DNA of 64,000 bases from Pyxidicoccus trucidator (GCF_010894435.1 NZ_JAAIXZ010000006.1:496001-560000); one strand, 5' to 3'. Shown: positions 24,918-34,505, numbered from the stretch's first letter. Notes: a model not told the origin generated them from the letters alone. Translations and numbers: made by a program.

Positions 24918-26039
24918 CTACCGCGGGGCGGGCTTGCGCGTGGGCCGCTGGGCGACGCGGAAGACGTTGCCGCCGAGGTCCTTCACGATGGACTCGATGG
25001 CCCGCTGCGCGCGCACGCTGTTGCCGGCCTTGTCCAGCGGTGGGGAGAACGCGGCCACGGCGTACTTCCCGGGCACCACCGCGACGATGCCGCCGCCCAC
25101 GCCGCTCTTGGCGGGCACGCCCACGTCGAAGGCCCACGTCCCGGAGTCCTCGTAGAGGCCGGCGGTCATCATCAGCGCGAGCGTGCGCGCGGCGACGTCG
25201 GCGCTCACCACCTGCTTGCCGGTGAGGGGGTTGAGGCCTCCCGCCGCGAGGGTGGCGCCCATGGCGGCCAGGTCCTTCACGTTCACCGCCACCGAGCACT
25301 GCCGCGTGTAGACATCGAGCGCTTCCGCCGGGTTGCCCGGAATCACCTCATACGCCTTGAGCAGGTCCGCGATGGAGCGGTTGCGGGTGTTGGTGGCCGC
25401 CTCGGACTTGTAGATTTCGTCATCCACCGGGAGGTTGCGGCCGGCGAACGCGCTGAGCGTCCCCTGCACGCTGTTCCAGCGCTCGGTGCTGTTGGCGGCC
25501 TTCAGGTTTCCCACCGTGGCAATGGCGCCCGCGTTCACCAGGGGATTGCCGGTGGGCGGATCCTCCGACGTCTTGTTCCGCTCGATGGCCTCAATCGAGT
25601 TGAAGGGGAGGCCGGTGGCATTCGCTCCAATCTTCTTCTCCATGTTCTCGATGCCCATCTCGGACATCAGCCGCGCGGCCACGAAGGGCTTGGAGATGGA
25701 TTGGATGGAGAAGGCATGGCTGTCAGCTCCGACAGAGAAGACCCTGCCGTCCGCGGTGAGGATGGCAATGCCGAACAACGACGGGTCGACCTTGGCGAGC
25801 GCCGGGATGTAGTCGGCGTTCTTGCCTTCGGTGACGCCCTTGTTCGCCGCATAGGCCTTCTGCATCGCCGCCTGGAACTCCGCGTCGGAGGGGAGTCCGG
25901 CCGCGGGGGGGGTGGGAGGACGCGGGGCGGCTTGCGCGGATGATGGCGGCGGCGTCTGCGCCGAAGCGCCAGTCGCCGCGACGATGGTGGCCAGAGCGGC
26001 GACGAGCGCCCTCCAGCTCGAGCGATTGCCTGGGAGCAT
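24918..26039 (-). CDS. glsA: exported glutaminase (serine-dependent beta-lactamase fold)
   Basis: The 373-residue enzyme hydrolyses L-glutamine to glutamate and ammonia. It has a signal peptide (to about GASA, residue 27) and a Pro-rich spacer, so unlike most GlsA proteins it acts outside the cytoplasm. The catalytic Ser114 and Lys117 lie in SIQSISKPF (111-119), and GNPLVNAGAI and the downstream Tyr/Ser-containing blocks match the family. ATG 26039 is supported by GGAGGGAAC. It is divergent from the exported amidohydrolase gene and convergent with a porin gene, suggesting a role in scavenging amide nitrogen. Confidence 0.9.
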   Translation of the reverse strand: MLPGNRSSWRALVAALATIVAATGASAQTPPPSSAQAAPRPPTPPAAGLPSDAEFQAAMQKAYAANKGVTEGKNADYIPALAKVDPSLFGIAILTADGRVFSVGADSHAFSIQSISKPFVAARLMSEMGIENMEKKIGANATGLPFNSIEAIERNKTSEDPPTGNPLVNAGAIATVGNLKAANSTERWNSVQGTLSAFAGRNLPVDDEIYKSEAATNTRNRSIADLLKAYEVIPGNPAEALDVYTRQCSVAVNVKDLAAMGATLAAGGLNPLTGKQVVSADVAARTLALMMTAGLYEDSGTWAFDVGVPAKSGVGGGIVAVVPGKYAVAAFSPPLDKAGNSVRAQRAIESIVKDLGGNVFRVAQRPTRKPAPR

Positions 26040-26270
26040 GGGTGTTCCCTCCGGTTGCCGACAGCTCTCAGCGAAGAACCTGGGGCGACGTCCTCGGGAG
26101 GACAGCGTACCCGGGGAGGAGGGAGCCTCCTGCGCCCGCCTGGCCGATCGCGACGTGAGAGAGGGGCCGTGCTCCTGTTCGCCCACAGGACATTACCCCC
26201 ACCCCCGCGACGGATTCTCGGGGGGGGAGGAGCCTCCCTAGGTTGCGGAGGCCTGCCCGGAGGCCTGCCC
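26040..26270. other. divergent promoter region of glsA and amidohydrolase
   Basis: The 231 bases between the two divergent starts hold no gene. An open frame across it exists but is Arg/Pro-rich. I see the glsA ribosome site at its left end and GGAGG at 26259-26263 for the amidohydrolase at its right end, with no clear operator. Confidence 0.4.
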
Positions 26271-27368
26271 TTGCCGCGACTGCCTGCTTCGCAGAACCCA
26301 TGGGGCGCAGGGCTCGCGCTCGGCCTGCTCGTGGCGGCGGCGGCCTTTGGACAGACTCCCCCGCCGAGGACCTTCCTCTTCCACGATTCGCACGTCCACC
26401 TGACCAATTACATCCAGGAGGGCATCGACATCCGCGACCTGCTGCGGGTGATGGGAAACAAGGTGGGCCGGGCCACGCTGTTCGGCATTCCCTTGCAGCA
26501 GCAGTGGTCCCATCGCGTCTCGGGGGACTTCGCGCCCACCTACTACCTGCAGACGGACGCGCCGCTCTACTACTACTCCTTCACGGATGCGTTCATCGCG
26601 CAGGCCTATCTGTCCCTGCCCCGGGAGCAGCGCGCGCGCTTCGAGCCGATGATTACCGGCTTCAACCCCACCGACATGTACGCGGCGGACCACATCAAGC
26701 GGGTGCTCACGCTCTACCCCGGGGTGTTCAGCGGCATTGGCGAGTTCACCATCCACAAGGAATTCGTGTCGGCGAAAATCGCGGGCGAGGTCGCCAGCCT
26801 GACGGACCCGGCGCTGGACCGCATCCTGGACTTCGCCGGCGAGGCGGGCCTCGTGGTGATTCTGCACAACGACATCGACGTTCCCTTCGCCGAGCGGGAA
26901 AAGGTCCCGGTCCACCTGGAGCAGCTCAAGGCCCTGTTCCGGCGCCATCCCAGGACCACCATCATCTGGGCGCATATCGGCGTGGGCCGGGTGGTGCGTC
27001 CGGTGCTCCATCACATGGCCATGGCGGAGGAGCTGCTCGCGGACCCGCAATACAGCCACGTGTACATGGACATCTCCTGGACCGAGGTCGCGAAGTACGC
27101 CATGGCCACGCCGGAGACCACGCGGCGGGTGGCGGACACCCTCAGCCGGTATCCCGACCGCTTCCTCTTCGGCACCGACGAGGTCGCCCCCTCCAACCAG
27201 GCCGACTACCTGCGCGTCTACGAGCAGTACGTTCCGATGCTGGAGCTGCTGTCTCCAGAGGTCCGCGAGAAGCTGCTCAAGGGCAACTTCGCGCGCCTGT
27301 TCGACGCGGCCCACGTGAAGGTCCGCGCGTGGGAGCGCTCCCAACGCAACCGCCCCGCGCCTCCCTAG
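26271..27368 (+). CDS. exported amidohydrolase-2 family metal-dependent hydrolase
   Basis: The 365-residue enzyme carries a signal peptide (GLALGLLVAAAAFGQ, about 14-28). It has the metal-binding HxH of the amidohydrolase superfamily as FHDSHVHL (H41/H43), followed by the later landmarks FSGIGEFTIHKE, VVILHND, IIWAHIGVGR and LFGTDEVAP, the last carrying the catalytic Asp. Substrates of this TIM-barrel family range from amides to decarboxylated acids, so it cannot be assigned. The start is inferred as TTG 26271, because GGAGG sits seven bases upstream and the signal peptide begins there; no ATG exists nearby. The porin-like gene follows six bases after its stop. Confidence 0.7.
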   Translation: MPRLPASQNPWGAGLALGLLVAAAAFGQTPPPRTFLFHDSHVHLTNYIQEGIDIRDLLRVMGNKVGRATLFGIPLQQQWSHRVSGDFAPTYYLQTDAPLYYYSFTDAFIAQAYLSLPREQRARFEPMITGFNPTDMYAADHIKRVLTLYPGVFSGIGEFTIHKEFVSAKIAGEVASLTDPALDRILDFAGEAGLVVILHNDIDVPFAEREKVPVHLEQLKALFRRHPRTTIIWAHIGVGRVVRPVLHHMAMAEELLADPQYSHVYMDISWTEVAKYAMATPETTRRVADTLSRYPDRFLFGTDEVAPSNQADYLRVYEQYVPMLELLSPEVREKLLKGNFARLFDAAHVKVRAWERSQRNRPAPP

Positions 27369-27374
27369 AGCTCC

Positions 27375-28718
27375 ATGCCCCCAGACCTCCGTCGATACCT
27401 CCATGGCCCGCTGCTGGCGCTGGTTGTCATTGCAGTAGCGCTCGTTCCACTCCGGGCCGGAGCCCAGGATGAAGCCCCGGTGGATGCCCCCGCCCAGGCC
27501 AAGCCGGACGAGCAGGACCTGGAGCCCGCCGAGAATGCCATTGCCGGTGAGTTCCGGCCCGCCCGGGGCTTCCAGGTGCTCGAGACGGACTGGGGCAGCC
27601 TGAATGTGAGCCTCTACGGCCTGGTGCGCTATGTGAATCAGCTCCCGGCGGAGCAGACGTTCATCGACCATCTCGGGCGCGAGCGCACCGCCAAGACGCG
27701 CCACGACATCAACTGGCACCGCTCGATGATCTGGTTCTCGGGCTTCGCGCTCACCCCGCGACTGACGTACACGCTCACCGTCTGGTCGCTGCCCACCACG
27801 CAGCAGACGCTGGCCTTCGGCAACCTGCAGTTCCGGTTCAACAAGGCCCTCACGCTGGGCGCCGGCATCGGGCCCACGCTCACCGCCCGCTCGATGCAGG
27901 GCTCGCATCCGTTCTGGGCCTCGAGCGACCGGCAGATGTCGGAGGAGTTCTTCCGGGGCGGTTTCTCCTCCGGTGTCTGGTTGAAGGGCGAGCCCCTCCA
28001 CCGGCTGACCTACACGCTCTCGGTGAACACGAACCTGAGCCAGCTCGGCATCACCGCGGCCAATGACGCGCGCGACATGGCCTACAGCGCGTCCGTCGCG
28101 TGGCTGCCCACCACGGGCGAGTTCGGCCTGCGGGGCGGCCTGGCGGACTTCGAGGAGCATCAGCGGGTGGCCACCCGCTTCGGCTTCTCGGTGGCGCACG
28201 CGCGGGAAGACCGGGCGAGCGAGCTCGGCCTGGCGCCCAATGAAACCCAGATTCGTCTCTCCGACGGGCTGCTGGCCTTCGAGCAGGACGCGCTCGCGGA
28301 CGGGGTGACGGTGCGCAAGCTCGACTACCAGGTGCTGGCGCTCGACGTGGGGGCGAAGTTCCGGGGCTTCACGTTCCAGGGGGAGTATTTCTTCCGCAGG
28401 CTCTCGGACTTCCTGGCCACCGGCCCGGTGCCGCAGGACTCCATCTTCGACCACGGCTTCTTCGTCCAGGGGATGTACATGGTCGTCCCGAAGTACGTGG
28501 GCGTGTACTCCACGGGCTCCTTCGTCTTCGACGACTTCGGCCGCCGTCCCTGGGAGCTGTCTGGCGGCGTCAGCGTGTTCCCCATGGCCGCGCGGAGCTG
28601 GCGGTTGAACCTGCACTTCATCTACGTCGACCGCAGCCCCACCGGGTCCAGCTTCGGCTTCTACACGGCGGGGCAGACGGGGCCGACGATTTCGCTCGGC
28701 ACCGACATCCTGCTGTGA
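27375..28718 (+). CDS. outer-membrane porin-like protein (phosphate-selective porin type)
   Basis: The 447-residue exported protein has a signal peptide (LLALVVIAVALVPLRAGAQ, about 13-31), an acidic Pro/Ala-rich spacer, then beta-barrel-like sequence beginning near NVSLYGLVRYVNQLP and ending with a typical barrel strand at TISLGTDILL. The general pattern resembles OprP/OprO-like porins. It begins six bases after the amidohydrolase stop, so the two form an operon; the hydrolase and the pore may serve one periplasmic catabolic route. Confidence 0.6.
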   Translation: MPPDLRRYLHGPLLALVVIAVALVPLRAGAQDEAPVDAPAQAKPDEQDLEPAENAIAGEFRPARGFQVLETDWGSLNVSLYGLVRYVNQLPAEQTFIDHLGRERTAKTRHDINWHRSMIWFSGFALTPRLTYTLTVWSLPTTQQTLAFGNLQFRFNKALTLGAGIGPTLTARSMQGSHPFWASSDRQMSEEFFRGGFSSGVWLKGEPLHRLTYTLSVNTNLSQLGITAANDARDMAYSASVAWLPTTGEFGLRGGLADFEEHQRVATRFGFSVAHAREDRASELGLAPNETQIRLSDGLLAFEQDALADGVTVRKLDYQVLALDVGAKFRGFTFQGEYFFRRLSDFLATGPVPQDSIFDHGFFVQGMYMVVPKYVGVYSTGSFVFDDFGRRPWELSGGVSVFPMAARSWRLNLHFIYVDRSPTGSSFGFYTAGQTGPTISLGTDILL

Positions 28719-28868
28719 GCGGGCCGTGAGTTCGGCTCGCGCTGCCTGGGCCGCATGTGCCCTCAGTGTGTCCCGGTGGGGGCTTCGCTCCGGGCCCTCT
28801 TGCTCCTGGCCGTGCGTGACAATCACAACGTGGGGTGCTCCTCCGTCTCTCGAATCGGAGGCTCGCTC

Positions 28869-30965
28869 ATGACGTCACGTCGGTTGATTGCCCCAATACT
28901 GTCGCTGGGCCTGTCCGCGGTGGTGGTGGTGCTCGCGATGGGAAATGGCTGCAAGAGTCTGGGCACCAGCGCTCGCCCCGAGCTCGCGGCCACGTCCGCC
29001 TCGCTGTCCCCCCCGGTGAGCTGCCCGCAGGGGTTCCGCACCTTCACCCTGACGAACCAGGCGACCCAGACGGTGTGGATCGGCCAGACGGCGGGGGCGG
29101 CGCCGCCGCCCTTCAACTGCACGGACGACAGCGACTGTGGTCCCAACCAGCAGTGCAACAATCCGGGCTGTACGAGCAGCGCGGACTGCAACTCGGGCAA
29201 CATGTGCGACACCCGCACGGGGCAGTGCATGGTGGCGCCCGGCACGCAGTGCAACGGCACCGCGACGACTGTCACCGTCGACCTCCCCACGCCGCTGTGC
29301 ACGGGCGCGAAGCAGGTGGCCCCCTGCACGGGGTGTAGCGCCGGAAGCTGTGACACCGCGACGGGCCTGTGCATGTGCGCCAGCGGAGGACAGAGCGCGT
29401 GTCCCTCCGGGACGACCTGCTCCAGCACGGTGCAGGAGTGTAGCCTCGCCAACGGAGGCACCTGCTACTTCCAGCAGGTCATCCCCGGCGAGAACCAGGG
29501 GTGCAGCTCGGCGAACCCCACCTGCCCGTCGGGCCAGAGCTGCGACGTGGCCCTGGGGCTGTGCCAGTACCCGGCCACGGACGGCGGCGTCCCCCTGGAC
29601 GCGCTCGAGCTGACGACCGGCGAGACGGCCACGCTGTGCATGCCTTCAACCCTGCCCACCGCCTACTCCAGCCTCCAGCCCGAGTACTCCGCCTGTACCC
29701 AGGATTCGCAGTGCCAGAGCAACCGGTGTCTCCAGGCCAGCGGTGGCGCCATCTCCAACCCGCCGACGGCCTGCCCGGAGGGCGGCACGTGCCTGTGCCG
29801 GTCCGTCGTGGGGTGGAGCGGCGGCATCTTCGGGCGCCTGGGCTGCCAGGCCGACGGCACGAAGTGCCAGAGCGCGGACTGCGGCAACGCCCCCGGCCAG
29901 CCCTGCCCTCTCGGCAAGGGCGGCACCAACCCGTTCTCCTCCGCCGAGTTCACCCTTCAGCCCAACGCCCTCGACTTCTATGACGTCACCATCATCAACG
30001 GGGCGAACGTCAGCATCCAGATGGGGCCGCTCGGCGACGGCGGCTTCGCGCCTGCCTCCCCGCCCTCGCCCTACTCCTGTGGAAATGCCGGCGGCACGAG
30101 CGCCCAGGGCAACGCGGACGCGGGCATGCTGGAGGCCTGCTCCTGGAAGTTCACGCCGGACACGAGCACCGGGCTCCCCGCCGACTACTCCGTGCTGCTG
30201 CGCGCCGTCACGCTGCCGGTATGCACGAGCAGCAGCGACTGCGCGTCGGGCACGAGCTGCGTCAACAACCTGTGCCAGCCGACGCTGACGAAGTGCAGCA
30301 CCACCCAGCCCTACTGCGCGGGCAACGCGGTGTGCAGCAACCCCAACAACCCCGCCACCGGCTATTGCAGCGCCTGCCAGGCGGACAGTGACTGCTCGGC
30401 TGACGCGGGGACTCCGACGTGCGGCACGACGTTCCTGCCGGGCATCGGCGACATGACTCCGCTCGTCCAGGCGTGTGGCAAGTCCATCGGCTGGTGGTCC
30501 TACGAGGACCTGTGCTCGATGCTGCCCGGCTACAGCTATGGCCCCCTCAACTGCTCGCAGATGATGACCGCGGGCACGGTGACGGACACGCTGACCAACC
30601 TCTTCGGGTGCGCCGGGCAGTTCTCCAGCTCCTGCTACAACGCGACCGCCGGAAACACCCAGGCCTGCTGTGGCTGCGCGACCTTCCCGGGCAACAAGGC
30701 GGGGAGCTTCTGGCCCACCACGCTGGAGGCTGGCAACAACCCGGCCCAGGCGGACGCCGGGCAGTGCGTCAACAACAACGCGGTGTGGGCCCAGAGCGTC
30801 CAGCCCTGGCTCGCCTTCCTCAAGCAGGCCTGCCCCACGGCCTATACGTATGCCTACGACGACGTCACCAGCACCTTCACATGCATGACGCCGGGTACCG
30901 GCGTGGTGGATGGCGGGGCGCCCAACTCCGTGGGTTACGGCATCGTGTTCGGGGACGTGAACTAG
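28869..30965 (+). CDS. secreted cysteine-rich thaumatin-like protein
   Basis: The 698-residue exported protein has a signal ending near GNGC (possible lipid Cys). The N-terminal segment FTLTNQATQTVWIG (about 58-71) and the final block AYTYAYDDVTSTFTC match the ends of the thaumatin/PR-5 fold. Between them several Cys-rich modules are inserted, with repeats of the type DSDCG..QCN..C and SSDCASGTSCVNNLC, the 'dickkopf-like' modules common in Myxococcota. Thaumatin-like proteins bind or cut beta-glucans in plants and fungi, so action on fungal or microbial walls is a reasonable guess. ATG 28869 is preceded by GGAGG. Confidence 0.7.
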   Translation: MTSRRLIAPILSLGLSAVVVVLAMGNGCKSLGTSARPELAATSASLSPPVSCPQGFRTFTLTNQATQTVWIGQTAGAAPPPFNCTDDSDCGPNQQCNNPGCTSSADCNSGNMCDTRTGQCMVAPGTQCNGTATTVTVDLPTPLCTGAKQVAPCTGCSAGSCDTATGLCMCASGGQSACPSGTTCSSTVQECSLANGGTCYFQQVIPGENQGCSSANPTCPSGQSCDVALGLCQYPATDGGVPLDALELTTGETATLCMPSTLPTAYSSLQPEYSACTQDSQCQSNRCLQASGGAISNPPTACPEGGTCLCRSVVGWSGGIFGRLGCQADGTKCQSADCGNAPGQPCPLGKGGTNPFSSAEFTLQPNALDFYDVTIINGANVSIQMGPLGDGGFAPASPPSPYSCGNAGGTSAQGNADAGMLEACSWKFTPDTSTGLPADYSVLLRAVTLPVCTSSSDCASGTSCVNNLCQPTLTKCSTTQPYCAGNAVCSNPNNPATGYCSACQADSDCSADAGTPTCGTTFLPGIGDMTPLVQACGKSIGWWSYEDLCSMLPGYSYGPLNCSQMMTAGTVTDTLTNLFGCAGQFSSSCYNATAGNTQACCGCATFPGNKAGSFWPTTLEAGNNPAQADAGQCVNNNAVWAQSVQPWLAFLKQACPTAYTYAYDDVTSTFTCMTPGTGVVDGGAPNSVGYGIVFGDVN

Positions 30966-30990
30966 GACGTCCAGGGCCCTGATGACGTGG

Positions 30991-31020
30991 ACGTGCGCCC
31001 GGCTCTCACCGAGCGCACGT
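30991..31020. terminator. hairpin after the thaumatin-like gene
   Basis: ACGTGCGC and GCGCACGT form a perfect 8-bp stem with a 14-base loop, 26 bases after the stop. No T run follows, so efficiency is uncertain. Confidence 0.4.
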
Positions 31021-31182
31021 TCAGGCGTCACCGATGGTGCCGGCACCGTCGTAGACCAGGACCGTCCAGTCGTTCTGGGTGGGTGCGGGTCATCCCGGAG
31101 AATAATCTGCTCATACCGCTTTTGCGGGCAATCCAGCAGACTTGTATGGCCGCAGTAGAGCCAGCCCAGGGAGCAGACACGC

Positions 31183-33915
31183 ATGAGACGAAACATCGGA
31201 CGAACGGTAGCCGGCGCGCTCGCGCTGGCCTCCGTGGCGGTGGGGTGTAACTCGGGAGACCCCTCCGCGGACTCACTGAAGGAAGCGAAGCAGGGGTTGG
31301 GAGGACCCGACTTCGTGGTGACGGCGCTGAGCGGCCCCACCAGCACGACGCCGGGCAGCTTCTTCAACGCGACGGTGACGGTGTGCAACCGGGGCGACAC
31401 GGGAGGCGGAACGGAGGTGGCGCTGGTGCTGTCGGATGACAGCAACCTGTCCATCGCCACGGACTTCTGGGGCGGGAGCGAGTACCTGGGCTACCTGCCT
31501 CCCGGAGTGTGCGACACGCGCACCGTCCCGGTGAGCCCCGCGCCGTCGGATGGCGCGTGGTACCTGGGGGCGCTCGCCGACCCCTACGACTTCGAGTTCG
31601 AGTCCGACGAGAGCAACAACTCGCGGCTCAGCGGGCCGATGGGCGTGGGCTACGGGCCGGACTTCCTCATCACCGCCGTGGAGGGCCCCACCAGCGTGCA
31701 GTCCGGCCAGAGCCTCGCGGCGCGGGTGACGGTCTGCAACCAGGGCACCCTCTCCGGTGACGCCATGGTGGAGCTCTACCTGTCCGCCGATGAATTCATC
31801 CAGCCCTCCGGCGGGCCGGGGCCGCAGGAGGACATGTTCGTGGGCAGCGCCCACTCGGACCCGCTCTACCCAGGCCAGTGCGCCACCATGCCCGTCCAGG
31901 GCAATGCCTGGCTGCCTCCCCCAGGCACCGAGGGCCCCTACCACCTCGGCGCCGTGGTGGACCCGCAGCACGTGCGGGACGAACTCATCGAGGACAACAA
32001 CTCCTCGTCCGGCTACCGCATCGGCGTGGGCAACCGGCCCGACTTCGTCATCACCTCCGTCACCGGCCCCACCAGCGCCGAGGAAGGTCAGCCTCTCACC
32101 GCGCAGGTGACGGTCTGCAACCACGGCACCACCTCGGGTGACTCCCACGTGGAGCTCTACCTGTCCGAGGATGGCTTCATCCAGCCCAACACCGGGCCGG
32201 GGCCCATGGAGGACTCCTTCGTGGGCGGCGCTCCCTCAGGCCCGCTCTACCCGGGCCAGTGCGCCACCGTGCCCGTCCAGGGCAATGCCTGGCTGCCTCC
32301 CCCGGTCACCGAGGGCGCCTACCACCTCGGCGCCGTGGTGGACCCGTCCAACAACCGCCAGGAGCTCCTCGAGGACAACAACTCCTCGTCCGGCTATCGC
32401 ATCGGCGTGGGCGACGCGCCTGACTTCGTCATCACCTCCGTCACCGGCCCCACCAGCGTCCCGGACGGCCAGCCCCTCACCGCGCAGGTGACGGTCTGCA
32501 ACCACGGCACCCGCCCGGGTGACACCCTGGTGGAGCTCTACCTGTCCGCCGACGCCACCATCCGCACCAACACCGCGCCAGGCCCCATGGAGGACTCCTT
32601 CGTGGGCGGCGCCCCCTCGGGCCCGCTCTACCCGGGCCACTGCGCCACCGTGCCCGTCCAGGGCAATGCCTGGCTGCCTCCCCCGGCCTTCCAGGGCGCC
32701 TACCACCTGGGCGCCGTGGCGGACCCGCTCAACAACCGCCAGGAGCTCCTCGAGGACAACAACTCCTCGCCCGGCTATCGCATTGGCGTGGGCAACCAGC
32801 CCGACTTCGTCATCACCTCCGTCACCGGCCCCTACAGCGTCAGGCCCAACACCTCCTTCAGCGCGAGCGTCGTCTTCTGCAACCGTGGCCAGCAGAGCGG
32901 CACCGTGGACGTGGACCTGTACCTGTCCGCGGACAGCGTCATCCGGCCGCCAGCGGCTCCGTTGCCGCCCGAGGACTTCTTCCTGGGTACGGTGCCGGGA
33001 GTGACGCTCAACGCCGGCCAGTGCGTCAGCAGGAGCGTGAGCGCCATGTCGCCCGGGGTGATGGACGGTGCATACCACCTGGGGGCGGTGGCGGACCCCC
33101 GCAACAACTCCCTGGAGCTCATCGAGGACAACAACCTCCTCACGGGCAACCGCATTGGAGTGGGCAACCTGCCGGACTTCGTCGTCACGGCCGTCACCGG
33201 GCCGTACAGCGGCAGGCAGGGCAGCACGTTCAGCACCAACGTCACCGTGTGCAACCGGGGGCAGCAGAGCGGCATCGTGAACGTGGACCTGTACCTGTCC
33301 TCGGACAACACCCTCCGCCTGCCGGTGGCCCCCCAGCCGCCCGAGGACTTCTACCTGGGCACGGTGACGGGCATCTCGCTCAACGTGGGCCTGTGCGCGA
33401 GCAGGGCGCTGACCGTGACGGCGCCGTCGGTTCCGGACGGAGCCTGGTTCCTGGGCGCGGTGGTGGACCCCACCGGCAGCCGCGCGGAGCTCATCGAGGA
33501 CAACAACACCCTGGCGGTCAACCGCATCGGCGTGGGCAACAAGCCGGACCTGGTCATCACCTCGGTGACCTCGGCCTCCAGCGTGCGACTGGGGGCGGCG
33601 TTCACCGTCAGCTTCACGGTGTGCAACCGGGGGCAGGCCGCGGCCGTCACGGACGTGGACCTCTTCTTCTCCTCGGACAACGTCATCCGCCCGCCGGTGG
33701 CGCCGCTGCCGCCCGAGGACTCCTACCTGGGCACGGTGACGGGGGTGTCGCTCAACGCGGGCCAGTGCGTCACCCGCTCCCGCTCGGTGAACGCCAACGC
33801 GCCCACCACCGGCTCCTGGTACGTGGGCACCTCGGCGGACACGTACGGCGCCGTCTCTGAGCTCCTCGAGGACAACAACTCCCTGGCGGGCACGCTCGTC
33901 TCCGTCACGCCCTGA
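31183..33915 (+). CDS. lipoprotein with seven CARDB repeats
   Basis: The 910-residue lipoprotein (VAVGC, Cys22) consists almost wholly of seven tandem CARDB (cell adhesion related) modules of about 125 residues. Each begins with PDFVVT/ITSVTGP, continues with VTVCN-G and L-LS-D, and ends with GAVVDP...ELIEDNN. CARDB is a beta-sandwich found in surface and adhesion proteins, so this is probably a long extracellular stalk or adhesin. Repeats 2-4 are nearly identical in DNA and share a 381-bp period. ATG 31183 is preceded by GGGAGCAG. Confidence 0.85.
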   Translation: MRRNIGRTVAGALALASVAVGCNSGDPSADSLKEAKQGLGGPDFVVTALSGPTSTTPGSFFNATVTVCNRGDTGGGTEVALVLSDDSNLSIATDFWGGSEYLGYLPPGVCDTRTVPVSPAPSDGAWYLGALADPYDFEFESDESNNSRLSGPMGVGYGPDFLITAVEGPTSVQSGQSLAARVTVCNQGTLSGDAMVELYLSADEFIQPSGGPGPQEDMFVGSAHSDPLYPGQCATMPVQGNAWLPPPGTEGPYHLGAVVDPQHVRDELIEDNNSSSGYRIGVGNRPDFVITSVTGPTSAEEGQPLTAQVTVCNHGTTSGDSHVELYLSEDGFIQPNTGPGPMEDSFVGGAPSGPLYPGQCATVPVQGNAWLPPPVTEGAYHLGAVVDPSNNRQELLEDNNSSSGYRIGVGDAPDFVITSVTGPTSVPDGQPLTAQVTVCNHGTRPGDTLVELYLSADATIRTNTAPGPMEDSFVGGAPSGPLYPGHCATVPVQGNAWLPPPAFQGAYHLGAVADPLNNRQELLEDNNSSPGYRIGVGNQPDFVITSVTGPYSVRPNTSFSASVVFCNRGQQSGTVDVDLYLSADSVIRPPAAPLPPEDFFLGTVPGVTLNAGQCVSRSVSAMSPGVMDGAYHLGAVADPRNNSLELIEDNNLLTGNRIGVGNLPDFVVTAVTGPYSGRQGSTFSTNVTVCNRGQQSGIVNVDLYLSSDNTLRLPVAPQPPEDFYLGTVTGISLNVGLCASRALTVTAPSVPDGAWFLGAVVDPTGSRAELIEDNNTLAVNRIGVGNKPDLVITSVTSASSVRLGAAFTVSFTVCNRGQAAAVTDVDLFFSSDNVIRPPVAPLPPEDSYLGTVTGVSLNAGQCVTRSRSVNANAPTTGSWYVGTSADTYGAVSELLEDNNSLAGTLVSVTP
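31672..32800 (+). repeat. 381-bp tandem repeat inside the CARDB gene
   Basis: The string CCCGTCCAGGGCAATGCCTG recurs at 31891, 32272 and 32653, exactly 381 bases apart, with long flanking identity (GGCCCGCTCTACCCGGGCCA and CTCGAGGACAACAACTCCTC types). The period is 127 codons, one CARDB module. This near-identity means the array can expand or contract by recombination. Confidence 0.85.
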
Positions 33916-33941
33916 CGGACAGTCAGCCGCGCCGACCACGG

Positions 33942-33984
33942 CCCTGGCCGCGGCGTCCCTCGCTCAGGGACGCCGCGGCCAGGG
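33942..33984. terminator. bidirectional terminator, perfect 19-bp stem
   Basis: CCCTGGCCGCGGCGTCCCT (33942-33960) pairs without mismatch with 33966-33984 around the loop CGCTC. It lies between the convergent CARDB and small lipoprotein genes. Confidence 0.8.
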
Positions 33985-33992
33985 TGAAGGAA

Positions 33993-34505
33993 CTAGAAGC
34001 CCACGCGCGTCATGGTGAACGGCACCGGCGACACGCTGCCGCCCTTTATCAGGACGATGCCGGTGATCTTCCCGGTGAAGGCGCTGCGCTGGATCTGGCT
34101 GATGGCGTAGAAGTCCCGCTCCGCGCCCGCCAGGTCCTTGAAGACGATGACCGCGCCCACCGCCGGGTTGTTGGGCAGCGCCCAGAAGGTACCGGTCTCC
34201 GTGTTGCACCCGTAGATGGGACACGCGCGGCTCACCGTGCGGACGTAGCTCCCCTCCACGTGGTCCACGTACTCCACGCCCGTCAGCGTCATGGAGGTGA
34301 TCTCCTCCGCGGCCGCCGGCGGCCAGTAGCGCGTGTAGCTCCCCAGCAGCCCGGAGAGGCTGTCCGGAGCCTCGTACACCGTGGACTCCGCCGTCTCCAG
34401 CGACTCCGCGCCCTCGGGCGCGGGGACCTGCGGCTCCTGACCTCCACAGCCAACGAACAGTCCGAGCCCGACGAGCAGACCTCCAAGACGTCCAAACGAG
34501 TGCAT
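33993..34505 (-). CDS. small lipoprotein, unknown
   Basis: The 170-residue lipoprotein (GLFVGC, Cys about 20) has an acidic spacer and a beta-rich domain containing a Cys pair (CPIYGC). No family is recognised. It is divergent from the PPC-type lipoprotein gene, across an AT-rich 180-base region. Confidence 0.6.
   Translation of the reverse strand: MHSFGRLGGLLVGLGLFVGCGGQEPQVPAPEGAESLETAESTVYEAPDSLSGLLGSYTRYWPPAAAEEITSMTLTGVEYVDHVEGSYVRTVSRACPIYGCNTETGTFWALPNNPAVGAVIVFKDLAGAERDFYAISQIQRSAFTGKITGIVLIKGGSVSPVPFTMTRVGF

Noticed and set aside
26238-28826. An 862-codon minus-strand frame opposite the amidohydrolase and porin genes
   Set aside because: It spans two real genes and their gap, with no start signal and no recognisable domain.
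31672-33900. A CRISPR array
   Set aside because: The periodicity is 381 bp, in frame, and encodes CARDB modules; there are no short repeats with unique spacers.
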